In this document: one piece after another, positions 56,202 through 64,000 of the stretch
Layout of the letters: every line of letters starts with the position of its first letter
Numbering within the stretch: the first letter of the stretch is position 1
NCBI RefSeq assembly: GCF_915403165.1
Contig: NZ_OU659204.1
Span: 806,001 to 870,000, forward strand
Direction: 5' to 3'
Length of the DNA stretch: 64,000 nucleotides
From: Providencia alcalifaciens
GTDB lineage: Bacteria > Pseudomonadota > Gammaproteobacteria > Enterobacterales > Enterobacteriaceae
Notes under the pieces: model-generated
What the model saw: only the letters and a program-made list of their open reading frames with translations
Database searches by the model: none
Told to the model about the DNA's origin: nothing
Made by a program: the position numbers and the translations under genes

Positions 56202-56738
56202 CTACTGGTAGTCCAGATTGAAAGTGACTAAGGATGAGAAACTCCCTGTTTTGAGTCGTCCGTTAAAGGGCTTTTGCGCATATACCCCAAACTGGAGTGG
56301 GTTAATAGAGCCTTTTCCCGATTCCGTGACGGTACTGATATCAATCGGGGTATTAAATTTCAAAGGTTGAGCATTCTTGCCATCAGTTAACGCGAGTAAC
56401 ACATTGGACTCGCCGGTCGTTTTCAAATAGGTGACGCCGTTATGGGTTTCAGTATCTTGAGTGTTTAGCGTAATTTTGATGGTTTTATTTAATGCCGCCG
56501 TTGAGCAATCGACGATATCCAACTGAAAAGGTTGAACATCAGAGCGCCCCAGATTTTCAAGTTCAGAAAAGCGCAGACCCGATAAGTAAACCGTTTTCTT
56601 CGTGTCATCGTCAGATAAGCGACAACCAATAGGCACCAGCGTCCCTTCAAAATAGACAGATAAACTATTTGCCAAGCTGCCGTAGCTGGTAAATAACAAG
56701 CTACTCATGCCAACCATAAGTGCGAATGTTTTAGTCAT
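56202..56738 (-). CDS. Minor fimbrial subunit
   Basis: 178 residues with signal peptide (to about SLANS, residue 25). The Cys pair sits in VPIGCRLSDDD and IVDCSTAAL, and the C-terminus LVTFNLDYQ has the pilin beta-zipper pattern. Likely an MrpF-like structural minor subunit. Its start overlaps the preceding 121-residue gene by 8 bp and its stop is 4 bp before the next pilin gene, so translation is tightly coupled. Confidence 0.82.
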   Translation of the reverse strand: MTKTFALMVGMSSLLFTSYGSLANSLSVYFEGTLVPIGCRLSDDDTKKTVYLSGLRFSELENLGRSDVQPFQLDIVDCSTAALNKTIKITLNTQDTETHNGVTYLKTTGESNVLLALTDGKNAQPLKFNTPIDISTVTESGKGSINPLQFGVYAQKPFNGRLKTGSFSSLVTFNLDYQ

Positions 56739-57096
56739 AAATCATCTCCAAACGGCGTGCTGAATTCTCGGCTGGAAGTAAAAAGGTCATACTCTTATTT
56801 GCCTGCGGTTTTGAGAAAACATATTGCTGACCTGCAAATTTCAACGTGAATGGCGTCCACGGTTGGTTATAAGTACGGGTGGCACAATGGGCATAACTCA
56901 CTGTAAATTGATAAACAGGTTCATTGACATGGTTGACCGCTCTTGTCATCGTCACATTGGGCTGGCAAGGCGTTATGAGAAAACGCGCATGAACATAAAC
57001 AGTGCCTGTTGTTTCCAATAATGAGGGTTGCGATGGCGTTTCTGCCAATACAGGCATGGCGAACATGAGAGATAACCCAAAGTGATACAGTTTCAT
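56731..57096 (-). CDS. Short fimbrial subunit-like protein
   Basis: 121 residues, clearly shorter than the other subunits. Signal peptide MKLYHFGLSLMFAMPVLAET (cleavage about residue 18). Two cysteines (FLITPCQPNV and YAHCATRT) are placed as in pilins, but the C-terminal pilin strand is reduced (ENSARRLEMIYD). It may be an MrpE-like subunit or a terminator/anchor subunit; the sequence alone does not decide. It overlaps the following gene by 8 bp. Confidence 0.7.
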   Translation of the reverse strand: MKLYHFGLSLMFAMPVLAETPSQPSLLETTGTVYVHARFLITPCQPNVTMTRAVNHVNEPVYQFTVSYAHCATRTYNQPWTPFTLKFAGQQYVFSKPQANKSMTFLLPAENSARRLEMIYD

Positions 57097-57123
57097 GTTG
57101 ATATTCCTGTTTATCCGTTACGT

Positions 57124-57852
57124 CTATGGTGTGACTGTGCACTGCGATGCTTGGCACTTAAACGCCAGTGAAGGTTTTCCACCATAATCATTGATATAGG
57201 TGAGATATGGCGTTGCGAATTTCGCTGATTTTAGGTTATGTGTTGATTTCGGTGGCACCATAACGGCATCAAAATCACTCTGCTCAGACTGCTTTTGGCT
57301 GTTACCAATGCCGATAACGGTCAGATAAAAACTTGTTGGGTTATTTAGCTGATAACCATTGGCAGTTGGGGTTAACGTCACCTGTTTTGTCCACTCTTTT
57401 TTGCTATCAGCCACAATCGCTTCTGGACGATAAAACAGTTTTACACGGCTTTGCAGGGCGATTTGTAGAACACCTGCTTCTGTGGATTTCGGTGGAATTT
57501 CACGCAAGTTATAGTAAAACAGAGACTCTCTATCTTGAGGTAACTTACTGATATCTGGCGCAGAGCTTAAACGAACTAAGCTGGTGGATTTTGGCTCCAT
57601 ACGCTGAATGGGTGGCGTCGCGATAATTGGGCCAGCTTCCAATTTTTTCTCTGCCGCATCTTCCAACCATGATTGTGCTAAGTAAGGCAATTCAGGGTTA
57701 TCATTGCGAATAGTGATGTTAATAGACTGCTGATCACCATCAAAAATAATACGAGTACGATCCAGTGTGACTGCGGCGTAAGTGGTGCCCATTGCACCGA
57801 TAGCGGTCAATAAGACACTGGTGCGAAGTAAATTAAAAATATTTGATTTCAT
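57124..57852 (-). CDS. Periplasmic fimbrial chaperone
   Basis: 242 residues of the PapD/FimC family. Signal peptide (to about TYAA, residue 27), then VTLDRTRIIFDGDQQSINITIRN with the conserved Arg in the donor-strand cleft (TRII). The signature RESLFYYNLREIPP and the cleft Lys in LQSRVKLFYRP follow. Two Ig domains; the second ends with a Cys pair near the C-terminus (FKCQASQCTVTP), probably a disulfide. It delivers subunits to the usher encoded 12 bp upstream. Confidence 0.95.
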   Translation of the reverse strand: MKSNIFNLLRTSVLLTAIGAMGTTYAAVTLDRTRIIFDGDQQSINITIRNDNPELPYLAQSWLEDAAEKKLEAGPIIATPPIQRMEPKSTSLVRLSSAPDISKLPQDRESLFYYNLREIPPKSTEAGVLQIALQSRVKLFYRPEAIVADSKKEWTKQVTLTPTANGYQLNNPTSFYLTVIGIGNSQKQSEQSDFDAVMVPPKSTHNLKSAKFATPYLTYINDYGGKPSLAFKCQASQCTVTP

Positions 57853-57864
57853 TTAAATTGTTTC

Positions 57865-60354
57865 CTAATGACAAATTAATACAGGGTAGCTTTCTGCACT
57901 GTTTTTAAACTCAGTGACTTGCGTGCTGCATTGCAATTTATTTCCCCAGTAAAGGTTAAGCAGGTCATTTGGCATCACGCCGACAATCCATGTGATCCCT
58001 TGCTCACCCACAATACCGAGCTCAATGTTATTTTTATTACGCACACTGGCACCAAAGGGTGGGTAAGTGCCATCAGCCAGTTTTAAACGGGCAAAGGTTT
58101 TTTCCCCTTGAATAACATTAAGGCTGCGATAACCGATGGCCCCACGAGTTAATGTGGCTTCGGTAACACTCTCTAACGCTTCGATATTGTTTGGTAATTT
58201 ACTGGTATTAATTGATGCTGTTGTTTTGCGATAGCTACTCACGTTAGGGAGCACAGTTAAGCCAAAGCGGTTAGTTTTATAAACACCGCCGTTTAATGGC
58301 ACGTTGCTCGCTCCCGGGGTTTCAACGACTAAGCGTGTTCCACCATAGGCTGCCTGATGCAGTGCGATTCCTTCTTTAACCAATGTGATCCCACCGTTAA
58401 TCGACCCACCAATGGTGTGGTACTCGTTGGGAACATAACTGGCATTGGCCGAGAGTGATGACGTTGGGAAATTTTGGCTCAAATAACCACTAAAACTGGT
58501 TTGTGAGTCTTGGTACTGTCCCGTTTGATAACCCACATTCAGGTTATAACTACGCTGATCGTTGTAGCCGCTATAGCCCACGTTATGGGTTGAAGAGCGA
58601 CGTCCATTTTGGTCGCGTGTATAGCCCTCAGAGAAACTCATGCTGCTGCCCATAGTAAGGGGAACGGTGACATACAACGTAATGGCATCATCCTGATATC
58701 CCGCTCTTTTTGAACGTGTTGCAGATGCTGTTAAGCTGATATTTTTTAATCCTAAATAGGCAATATTGAAGGCGGTGTTGATATAGGCCCCAAATTGCTC
58801 TTCCGTTTGGCTATTCCAATACGTGTTGTACTGGTAGTTTCCACCCAGTGAGAACGCATCAAAATATTTATTAATATTGACCTGATAGCTCTCTTTATGT
58901 GCTTGGGTTTCAATCCCTGTACAGCGTTCGTCCAACGTTTGCTGTAATGAACGATAGGTTTCATCCGAGAATCGATAACCTGCGAAGGTAATGTCGGTTC
59001 TCGCCTCATCAAACGATTTTGAGTAACTTAAACGGTAACTGCGCCCTGTTAATGTGTTGCTGAGTAACTTTGCATGGGACTGTGTTATGTCAAATGACAA
59101 GCTCCCGAAGGTAAATAAGTCACGCCCAAAACCGGCTGAAAATGCTTGGTAGTTTTTGGATAAAATCGAACCACCATAAATAGACCAAATATTATTAAGT
59201 CCATAAGAGAGTTCACCCGAAGCGGTCATATCCCCTTCAAGGTGACGCCCATCGTAACGAGGTTTACCAACGGCAAACTTATAGCGAACTTGCCCAGGGC
59301 GCGTTAAATAAGGCAGCGCCGCGGTAGTTATGCTGAATTTCTGTTCTTCACCATTTTCTTCACGCACCGTGACATCTAAGGTTCCACGGATTGAGCTATC
59401 CAACGTTTGGATCTGGAATGGACCTGCGGGAACAGTAGTCTCTAAAACAATTCGGTCATGGCTTTTGACGATCACCGTAGCGTTAGTTTGTGCAATCCCG
59501 ATGATCTCAGGTGCATATCCCGTCAATTTTGGCGGTAGCATGTTTTCGTCGGTTTCTAATGACAAACCGGTAAATTGCCAAGAGTCAAAAATGGCGGAAT
59601 AGAAATAGTTTTCCCCCACCGTGAGAACCGAGGCGATATTCGTTAATGAACGATAAGCATATAAACGGCTGAATATGGCATCGCTATATTCATTGTTATA
59701 GTTACCCGATGATTTACGATAGTTCGCTTGGTAATCCCCACGTAAGCGCCACGCACCGAGGTTTAACCCTGTGGTTCCGTTCGCAGATAAATAGGATTCT
59801 TTTGTTCCGCTATCTCGACGGGTAAAGGAGCCGGTCAAGGTGTAGTCGAGTAAGAAGCCGTTAATACCATCTTCCCAGCGAGAAGGTGGCACCCAGCTAG
59901 GATCGGTATATTCCAGATAACTTTGTGGGATCAAAATTGTCAGTGTTAATGTGGATAAATCCACGCTCATGGTACTGCCTTCAAGCGCAGACAAATCGAT
60001 ACACTGATCGTTATCGCGATATTTAATTAAGCGAATAGCTTCTGGTTTTAAGCCGAGCTGATCTGCAATGGTTGCTGGAACACAGACAACGCTAAATAAT
60101 GAATCTTCAGCAGAAGTTGGTGCACCCACCGTAATATCGCGGGCATTACCCAAACGTTCATTATTGACTTTAATCGTTAGATGATAATTTCCAGGCATAA
60201 CAAATCCGGCCTGAGAAAACTGGCTAAAGTCAATATTCTGAGTATCTTTGGTATCAAGCATATCTGTATTAAATTCAACAGAAAAAGCGACAGTAGGAAT
60301 ACTGGATAAGCAAGATATAATAATTAACTGGTGAAAAATATTAAATTTAGCCAT
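57865..60354 (-). CDS. Outer-membrane fimbrial usher
   Basis: 829 residues of the FimD/PapC family. Signal peptide (to about VAFS, residue 25); N-terminal chaperone-binding domain FNTDMLDTKDTQNIDFSQF; a 24-strand barrel with a plug domain (about 230-330); and two C-terminal Ig-like domains, ending with a Cys pair (LQCSTQ and PVLICH). The usher assembles and exports the fimbria. It starts 27 bp after the second pilin gene. Confidence 0.96.
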   Translation of the reverse strand: MAKFNIFHQLIIISCLSSIPTVAFSVEFNTDMLDTKDTQNIDFSQFSQAGFVMPGNYHLTIKVNNERLGNARDITVGAPTSAEDSLFSVVCVPATIADQLGLKPEAIRLIKYRDNDQCIDLSALEGSTMSVDLSTLTLTILIPQSYLEYTDPSWVPPSRWEDGINGFLLDYTLTGSFTRRDSGTKESYLSANGTTGLNLGAWRLRGDYQANYRKSSGNYNNEYSDAIFSRLYAYRSLTNIASVLTVGENYFYSAIFDSWQFTGLSLETDENMLPPKLTGYAPEIIGIAQTNATVIVKSHDRIVLETTVPAGPFQIQTLDSSIRGTLDVTVREENGEEQKFSITTAALPYLTRPGQVRYKFAVGKPRYDGRHLEGDMTASGELSYGLNNIWSIYGGSILSKNYQAFSAGFGRDLFTFGSLSFDITQSHAKLLSNTLTGRSYRLSYSKSFDEARTDITFAGYRFSDETYRSLQQTLDERCTGIETQAHKESYQVNINKYFDAFSLGGNYQYNTYWNSQTEEQFGAYINTAFNIAYLGLKNISLTASATRSKRAGYQDDAITLYVTVPLTMGSSMSFSEGYTRDQNGRRSSTHNVGYSGYNDQRSYNLNVGYQTGQYQDSQTSFSGYLSQNFPTSSLSANASYVPNEYHTIGGSINGGITLVKEGIALHQAAYGGTRLVVETPGASNVPLNGGVYKTNRFGLTVLPNVSSYRKTTASINTSKLPNNIEALESVTEATLTRGAIGYRSLNVIQGEKTFARLKLADGTYPPFGASVRNKNNIELGIVGEQGITWIVGVMPNDLLNLYWGNKLQCSTQVTEFKNSAESYPVLICH

Positions 60355-60380
60355 AGTGTTCTTATCATTTAAAATATTTA

Positions 60381-60938
60381 TTAGTCGTAACTTACATTGA
60401 ATTTAATCGTGGCAAAGTAATTTCCGGGTTCAATCTCATTATTAATTGTGTCAATTTCTGTTTCATATTTCAAAAAGCTTATTTTTGTTTTGCTATCAAA
60501 GTAAATAGCGCTGTTTGAAATAGAATACGATTTATTCGGAGTGACTAAATTGTTATTGGTGTCATAAATATAGACAATGACACCATCCGTGGGACCTGAT
60601 AGTTTTATTGCGTTATTGTAGAGGTCACTATTGGCAAAGAATTTAATTTTTATACCTTTTTTATTATCTTTGTCATACTCGCTAATACAGTTGTTCAATT
60701 TAATATTAAATGTTTTTCTATTATTATTTTTTGCTTCTTCTGTATCGATATTATTTTTAGATACAAGGTCATAATTAATATATTGGTATTGGCTATCTGT
60801 TTCTATTGAGCAGGGCGCAGCAACAATATATCCACGCATAACAGTTTCACCACGAATACCGCCATCAACCGTATATTCCGCATTTGAAATAAAAGGAGCT
60901 AATAATAGCGTTGACCATAAGAAAGATAAATTTCGCAT
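60381..60938 (-). CDS. Second pilin/minor fimbrial subunit
   Basis: 185 residues from the start at 60938 (MRNLSFLWSTLLLAPF), chosen because AAGGTT lies just upstream and a signal peptide follows; a reading frame to 60974 overlaps the stem-loop and is unlikely. Cysteines in VAAPCSIETDS and LNNCISEY are in pilin positions, and the C-terminus FATIKFNVSYD has the pilin donor strand. By position it corresponds to MrpB, a possible rod anchor or terminator. Very AT-rich, Asn- and Lys-rich coding. Confidence 0.82.
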   Translation of the reverse strand: MRNLSFLWSTLLLAPFISNAEYTVDGGIRGETVMRGYIVAAPCSIETDSQYQYINYDLVSKNNIDTEEAKNNNRKTFNIKLNNCISEYDKDNKKGIKIKFFANSDLYNNAIKLSGPTDGVIVYIYDTNNNLVTPNKSYSISNSAIYFDSKTKISFLKYETEIDTINNEIEPGNYFATIKFNVSYD

Positions 60939-60954
60939 AATGAACCTTTTTATT

Positions 60955-60972
60955 GGGAGGGTTTCCCCTCCC
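60955..60972 (-). other. GAAA-tetraloop stem-loop after the major pilin gene
   Basis: On the minus strand GGGAGGG-GAAA-CCCTCCC, a perfect 7-bp GC stem closed by a GNRA tetraloop, followed by AATAAAAAGG rather than a T-run. Such structures between the major pilin and downstream genes stabilise pilin mRNA or partly stop transcription, giving excess major subunit. Confidence 0.8.
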
Positions 60973-60979
60973 ATAAAAA

Positions 60980-61531
60980 TTATTCGTAAGTGATTTTGAA
61001 GTCAGCGATAGAGTTGAATTCACCTTCAGTTACTGGAGTAGCAGCATCAACACGTTTTGCTAATGCAGTAAATTCCAGAACGTTTTCACCTTGTCTGTTA
61101 CGAATTTGGTTCAGTACAGATTTAGCTTCATCAAATTTAAAATCTTTAATTTGAATACCAACGTTATTCGCAGTACCTGTTACGCCTAAGAATTCTTTAT
61201 TAGTACCCACGTAGTTTTTACCACCGAAAGTGATTTTGATATCTTTAACTGCAATCCATTTACCTTCAGTATCCTTACTGAATTCGTCGAAGTTACACTC
61301 TTTTAATTTAATGGAGATATCTTTCTCTGCTGCATTACCTGCTTCTAAAGAAGCACGAGACAGTTGACCAAATGGAACTTCTTGTTTGGTGCTTTCAGAT
61401 TCGATATTACATGGGGAGTTAACAACTTGACCGCTAAAGTGTAATTCACCCGTGTTGCCGCTAGCTAAAACAGATGCAGAAAGAGTAGAAGCTGCAAATA
61501 AAACAGCAACAGATAATTTATTTAATTTCAT
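60980..61531 (-). CDS. Major fimbrial subunit (pilin A)
   Basis: 183 residues. Signal peptide of 23 residues (ending SVLA), then GNTGELHFSGQVVNSPCNIES, the classic N-terminal pilin motif with donor strand and first Cys; second Cys in LKECNFDEF; C-terminus SIADFKITYE with penultimate Tyr. MrpA/FimA-type rod subunit. First gene of the fimbrial operon, behind the about 290-bp promoter region and before the stem-loop. Confidence 0.93.
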   Translation of the reverse strand: MKLNKLSVAVLFAASTLSASVLASGNTGELHFSGQVVNSPCNIESESTKQEVPFGQLSRASLEAGNAAEKDISIKLKECNFDEFSKDTEGKWIAVKDIKITFGGKNYVGTNKEFLGVTGTANNVGIQIKDFKFDEAKSVLNQIRNRQGENVLEFTALAKRVDAATPVTEGEFNSIADFKITYE

Positions 61532-61819
61532 GTGATAGATCCTTAAAGATAAGTAATTTTTAGTCCCTAAAGTGAATGCAAATTGCCTAGTGCATCCATG
61601 CGTCGGCTTTTGTGTAAGTCATTTCGACGAAAACAATTTTATCCATCAGGAGAGTTTTTTGAAATAAAGTATTGATATTTTAATAAAGTAAAATATTTAA
61701 TTCTGATATTAATGTTTTTAATGTGGGTTTTAATGTTTTTATTTTGGCGTGGTAATGTATGGGATTTTTAATCACTTTTGCTTTAAGGTAAATTAATAAG
61801 TGATTTTTAAAAAATAAAA
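61532..61819 (-). promoter_or_regulatory. Fimbrial operon promoter region
   Basis: About 290 bp of AT-rich DNA between the regulator-pair terminator and the pilin gene. AATCACTT...AAGTGATT (about 61769-61805) forms an inverted repeat of 8 bp that could bind the membrane-bound regulator. I looked for long inverted repeats flanking an invertible promoter like that of mrp and found none, and no recombinase gene is in the window. Confidence 0.5.
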
Positions 61820-61821
61820 AA

Positions 61822-61855
61822 ATAGAGCATTAAATGTCAGAATTTGATGCTCTAT
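61822..61855 (-). terminator. Terminator of the regulator pair
   Basis: ATAGAGCAT/ATGCTCTAT 9-bp perfect stem followed on the minus strand by a long T-run. It separates the regulatory genes from the fimbrial structural operon. Confidence 0.88.
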
Positions 61856-61887
61856 ATTTGTCGTAATGAATTGTTTGCTGATTGAAA

Positions 61888-62370
61888 TTAAATTGTGCAA
61901 ATAAAAAGAGGGGAAAAATTTTCTTCAAAAATATAGTTTTTTTCACTCAAACGCTTTATGTTAACAAAATAAATCTGCCCCTCTTGTGGAATACCCCGTA
62001 TTTTTATTTTATTTTGAGCCTGGTCATTAGGATCAATAACAACCCGTTCGACTTGTGAGAAAAAATGCCCGCCTTGGTAGACATATTTCATGTAAAACTT
62101 GCGAGCAATAACATAACTTTTACCATCATTGTTGATGGTTCCATTCATGACAAAGGTATGATGCTCAGGGTCATTCTCATTTGGAATAATGCTAAGTAGG
62201 TAATAGCCTTTTAAGTCTGAACGGCTGTCTGATATATCAATTTTCAATGTTGCTCTGCAACTGGGGACAATGGCGGTGCTGTTTTTATAATAAACATAGC
62301 TACTAATGAAGACTAAGATGGTTGAAATAATCAGTAGCCAAAAAGCCCTGACAGATTTCTTATTTGACAT
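61888..62370 (-). CDS. Single-TM periplasmic partner of the CadC-like regulator
   Basis: 160 residues with a short basic N-terminus (MSNKKSVRAF), one TM helix (about 9-27) and a periplasmic domain of about 130 residues with two cysteines (VPSCRATLKI and the C-terminal FICTI). No enzymatic motif is seen. Start at 62370 (ATG); an in-frame GTG at 62382 is the alternative. It overlaps the regulator gene by 11 bp, so the two are coupled. Architecture recalls ToxS, which stabilises ToxR, but sequence similarity is not evident; the role is inferred. Confidence 0.7.
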   Translation of the reverse strand: MSNKKSVRAFWLLIISTILVFISSYVYYKNSTAIVPSCRATLKIDISDSRSDLKGYYLLSIIPNENDPEHHTFVMNGTINNDGKSYVIARKFYMKYVYQGGHFFSQVERVVIDPNDQAQNKIKIRGIPQEGQIYFVNIKRLSEKNYIFEENFSPLFICTI

Positions 62371-63178
62371 AAAAATTCTCACAACTCACTGTTGTACTAT
62401 CTTTGGGGGTGTTAGGACAATAAGATAAAAATAAAAAGTTATCATAGAGATTTTTATCATTCGTGACGATCCCGACATTGTAATAAAATAACGTAGCCGG
62501 TTTTTTGCAATCAATATTTAATCGAGTTAACTGGTTCTGTAAATCAGTAAAACTAATCGTCGTCATATCGGGTTTATGGTAGCTATTAATATAGCGTATG
62601 CTGCACTGGTCAATGCGACCCACTTCAGGGTATTCTGTTCGTGTAGCAAAAAAATAGCTTTTAAAAAGATATAGTAAGCAAAAAATAATAATCACAACTA
62701 AGGCTAGCTCAATAAAACGGTTATTGAGAATGTAACTTTTTTTCTTTACTGTTTGTGCTTTTTCTTTCGGTGCATTTTCTATAATCGGTGTTTTCAGTGG
62801 CTCACTAAGTAATATTTCTAGAGGTTCTTCTTGCTGGGTATCTTGATTTAATTCTGATGATAACGACTGCAACTGCGCATTAAGCTTGATACCAACTTTA
62901 GGTATAGTCGTAATTATTTCACCATCACAAAATGAGGATAAATGGCGGCGTAAAACAGAAATGCTACTGTTGAGATTATTATCGGATGCAACTTGGTTAT
63001 GTTCATCCCACACTCTGCTTAATAATGTTTCACGATCTAAAACCTCACCATTATTTTGCACTAACACCAATAATAAGCGGTTTAGTGTGGTAGTCAGTTT
63101 AATTGCATCGTCGATATTATCGCGATATAACAACCCCTGATGGCTGTCATAAATAATATTATTAATAAGATATTTCAT
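62360..63178 (-). CDS. CadC/ToxR-like membrane-bound transcriptional regulator
   Basis: 272 residues. An N-terminal OmpR-type winged helix (about 1-100) has LTTTLNRLLLVLVQNNGEVLDRETLLSRVWDE and SSISVLRRHL as helix-turn-helix parts and IITTIPKVGIKL as the wing. A charged linker, one TM helix (about 155-177) and a 95-residue periplasmic sensor with cysteines (IDQCSIRYI, NIDCKKPA, LSYCPN, VSCENF) follow. The four cysteines could form disulfides that sense the periplasmic state. It is upstream of the fimbrial operon on the same strand and is its probable regulator (inference). Confidence 0.82.
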   Translation of the reverse strand: MKYLINNIIYDSHQGLLYRDNIDDAIKLTTTLNRLLLVLVQNNGEVLDRETLLSRVWDEHNQVASDNNLNSSISVLRRHLSSFCDGEIITTIPKVGIKLNAQLQSLSSELNQDTQQEEPLEILLSEPLKTPIIENAPKEKAQTVKKKSYILNNRFIELALVVIIIFCLLYLFKSYFFATRTEYPEVGRIDQCSIRYINSYHKPDMTTISFTDLQNQLTRLNIDCKKPATLFYYNVGIVTNDKNLYDNFLFLSYCPNTPKDSTTVSCENFYVK

Positions 63179-63319
63179 ATTCTGTTTATTTTTATTTATT
63201 TGGGTGTCATATAAGTATTTTTCCAGTGTATACCTCTAATTTGGTTGGTGTCAATTAGACTGGAATTGCTTGATAATGGATTTGATTTAAGAAAATTACA
63301 TTAGATAGATATAATAAAA

Positions 63320-63349
63320 AAGCCCCTAAATGATGAATTTAGGGGCTTA
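63320..63349 (-). terminator. Terminator of hpaBC
   Basis: AAGCCCCTAAAT/ATTTAGGGGCTT 12-bp perfect stem, then T-rich DNA on the minus strand. Confidence 0.92.
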
Positions 63350-63376
63350 GAATAGCGTAATAAAATGGAGGTTAAA

Positions 63377-63895
63377 TTAGGCTGTATGCTCTAAGATTTT
63401 ATGCAAAACGGGATGGAATTTACGTTTAAAATAAACTAAGCCATGTCCATCATCGCTAACAATAATCTTTTTCATCTCAACCATATAGACAGAGTGAGTG
63501 CCAATATCTTGTACTTGGGTAATTTCACCTTCAAGATTCGCAAGGGCATTTCTTAACAGTGGTTGCTCTAAAATGCCTTTATCCCACATGTCCCATCCAA
63601 AGCGCTCATCCATTGTCGAACCTTTCATACCGGCAAAGTGACAAGCTAAATCTTCTTGATCATGGTTGAGAACGTTAACGCATAGGCGGCCATTCTTTTG
63701 AAAAACCGCATTCATAGTACTATTGCGGTTAACGCATACCATCAAAGTCGGTGGCGTATCAGTCACAGAACAAACCGCAGTGGCAGTAATACCACAACGA
63801 CCTTCTGGACCATCCGTGGTGACGATGTTAACAGCGGCACCGAGACTTGCCATCGCATCTCTGAAGCGTAAGCGATGTTCATTTTCTAAAGACAT
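63377..63895 (-). CDS. hpaC: 4-hydroxyphenylacetate 3-monooxygenase reductase component
   Basis: 172 residues of the flavin reductase (FRP/DIM6-like) family. It supplies FADH2 to HpaB. It starts MSLENEHRLRFRDAMASLGAAVNIVTTDG, and the flavin-binding pattern GITATAVCSVTDTPPTLMVCVN is present. HpaB and HpaC hydroxylate 4-hydroxyphenylacetate to homoprotocatechuate. It begins 19 bp after hpaB ends, in the same operon. Confidence 0.94.
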   Translation of the reverse strand: MSLENEHRLRFRDAMASLGAAVNIVTTDGPEGRCGITATAVCSVTDTPPTLMVCVNRNSTMNAVFQKNGRLCVNVLNHDQEDLACHFAGMKGSTMDERFGWDMWDKGILEQPLLRNALANLEGEITQVQDIGTHSVYMVEMKKIIVSDDGHGLVYFKRKFHPVLHKILEHTA

Positions 63896-63914
63896 TTTGA
63901 CCTCCTGCTGCCGA

Positions 63915-64000
63915 TTACTTCAGCAGCGAATCTAACAGATTAATATCGTTGTTGTTGTGCAGGTGAGGACGCTTCCAGCCGTGCTGGTCGTAGTCAGATA
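63915..64000 (-). CDS. hpaB: 4-hydroxyphenylacetate 3-monooxygenase oxygenase subunit, C-terminal end
   Basis: Only the last 27 or so codons are in the window. The readable end, SDYDQHGWKRPHLHNNNDIN followed by LLDSLLK and TAA, matches the C-terminus of HpaB, the FADH2-dependent oxygenase. The following hpaC confirms the pairing. Confidence 0.85.
   Translation of the reverse strand, partial: SDYDQHGWKRPHLHNNNDINLLDSLLK

Noticed and set aside
61532-61819. Invertible promoter element like that of mrp/fim
   Set aside because: No pair of long inverted repeats was found by eye and no tyrosine recombinase gene is present in the window.

Overview
The window is a chromosomal segment of a gammaproteobacterium of the order Enterobacterales. 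Protein similarity to Escherichia coli is high but not identical, the DNA is moderately AT-rich, and MrpJ-like/MR/P-like fimbrial genes and ERIC-like 127-bp repeats are present. Together these fit the Morganellaceae (Providencia/Proteus group), most likely Providencia. The genus is inferred from remembered family features and no database search was made.

Positions 1-33,750 are mostly conserved core chromosome in the order known from E. coli: yajR (5' end only), the cytochrome bo3 operon cyoABCDE, a tsx-family porin, ampG-yajG, bolA, tig, clpP-clpX-lon-hupB-ppiD, ybaV, fadM, queC, decR, mdlA-mdlB, tesB, ybaY, the 4.5S RNA gene ffs, tomB-hha, mltD, gloB-yafS, rnhA/dnaQ and tRNA-Asp. They cover respiration, peptidoglycan recycling, protein folding and ATP-dependent proteolysis, lipid thioesters, queuosine synthesis, and replication fidelity. 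Several neighbours expected from E. coli are missing (glnK-amtB, cof, ybaE, acrAB). A tandem array of about 127-bp palindromic repeats lies between yajR and cyoE.

Positions 33,705-45,650, immediately after tRNA-Asp, look like an accessory island. About 1 kb of very AT-rich DNA holds nested inverted repeats, two tiny overlapping ORFs with good ribosome binding sites, and a near-consensus promoter followed by a strong hairpin. Then come a small lipoprotein, a BapA-like giant adhesin (about 1,813 residues: prefix domain, eleven cadherin/Ig-like repeats, vWA domain with a complete MIDAS), and its type I secretion system (TolC-like channel, ABC exporter with a C39-like domain lacking the catalytic Cys, HlyD-type adaptor).

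Positions 46,061-51,880 are a central-metabolism block (tktA, epd, pgk, fbaA), followed by a small VF530-family protein and a GNAT acetyltransferase.

Positions 52,892-63,178 hold a complete chaperone-usher fimbrial locus on the minus strand. In transcription order: a CadC/ToxR-like membrane regulator with an overlapping one-TM partner, a terminator, the major pilin, a stem-loop with a GAAA tetraloop, a second pilin, usher, chaperone, three minor subunits, a two-domain tip adhesin, a polytopic membrane protein resembling the O-antigen ligase/PglL O-oligosaccharyltransferase superfamily, and an MrpJ-like HTH regulator. The glycosyltransferase-like gene between the tip adhesin and the regulator is the most unexpected item and suggests glycosylation linked to the fimbria. 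The window ends with hpaC and the 3' end of hpaB (4-hydroxyphenylacetate hydroxylase).
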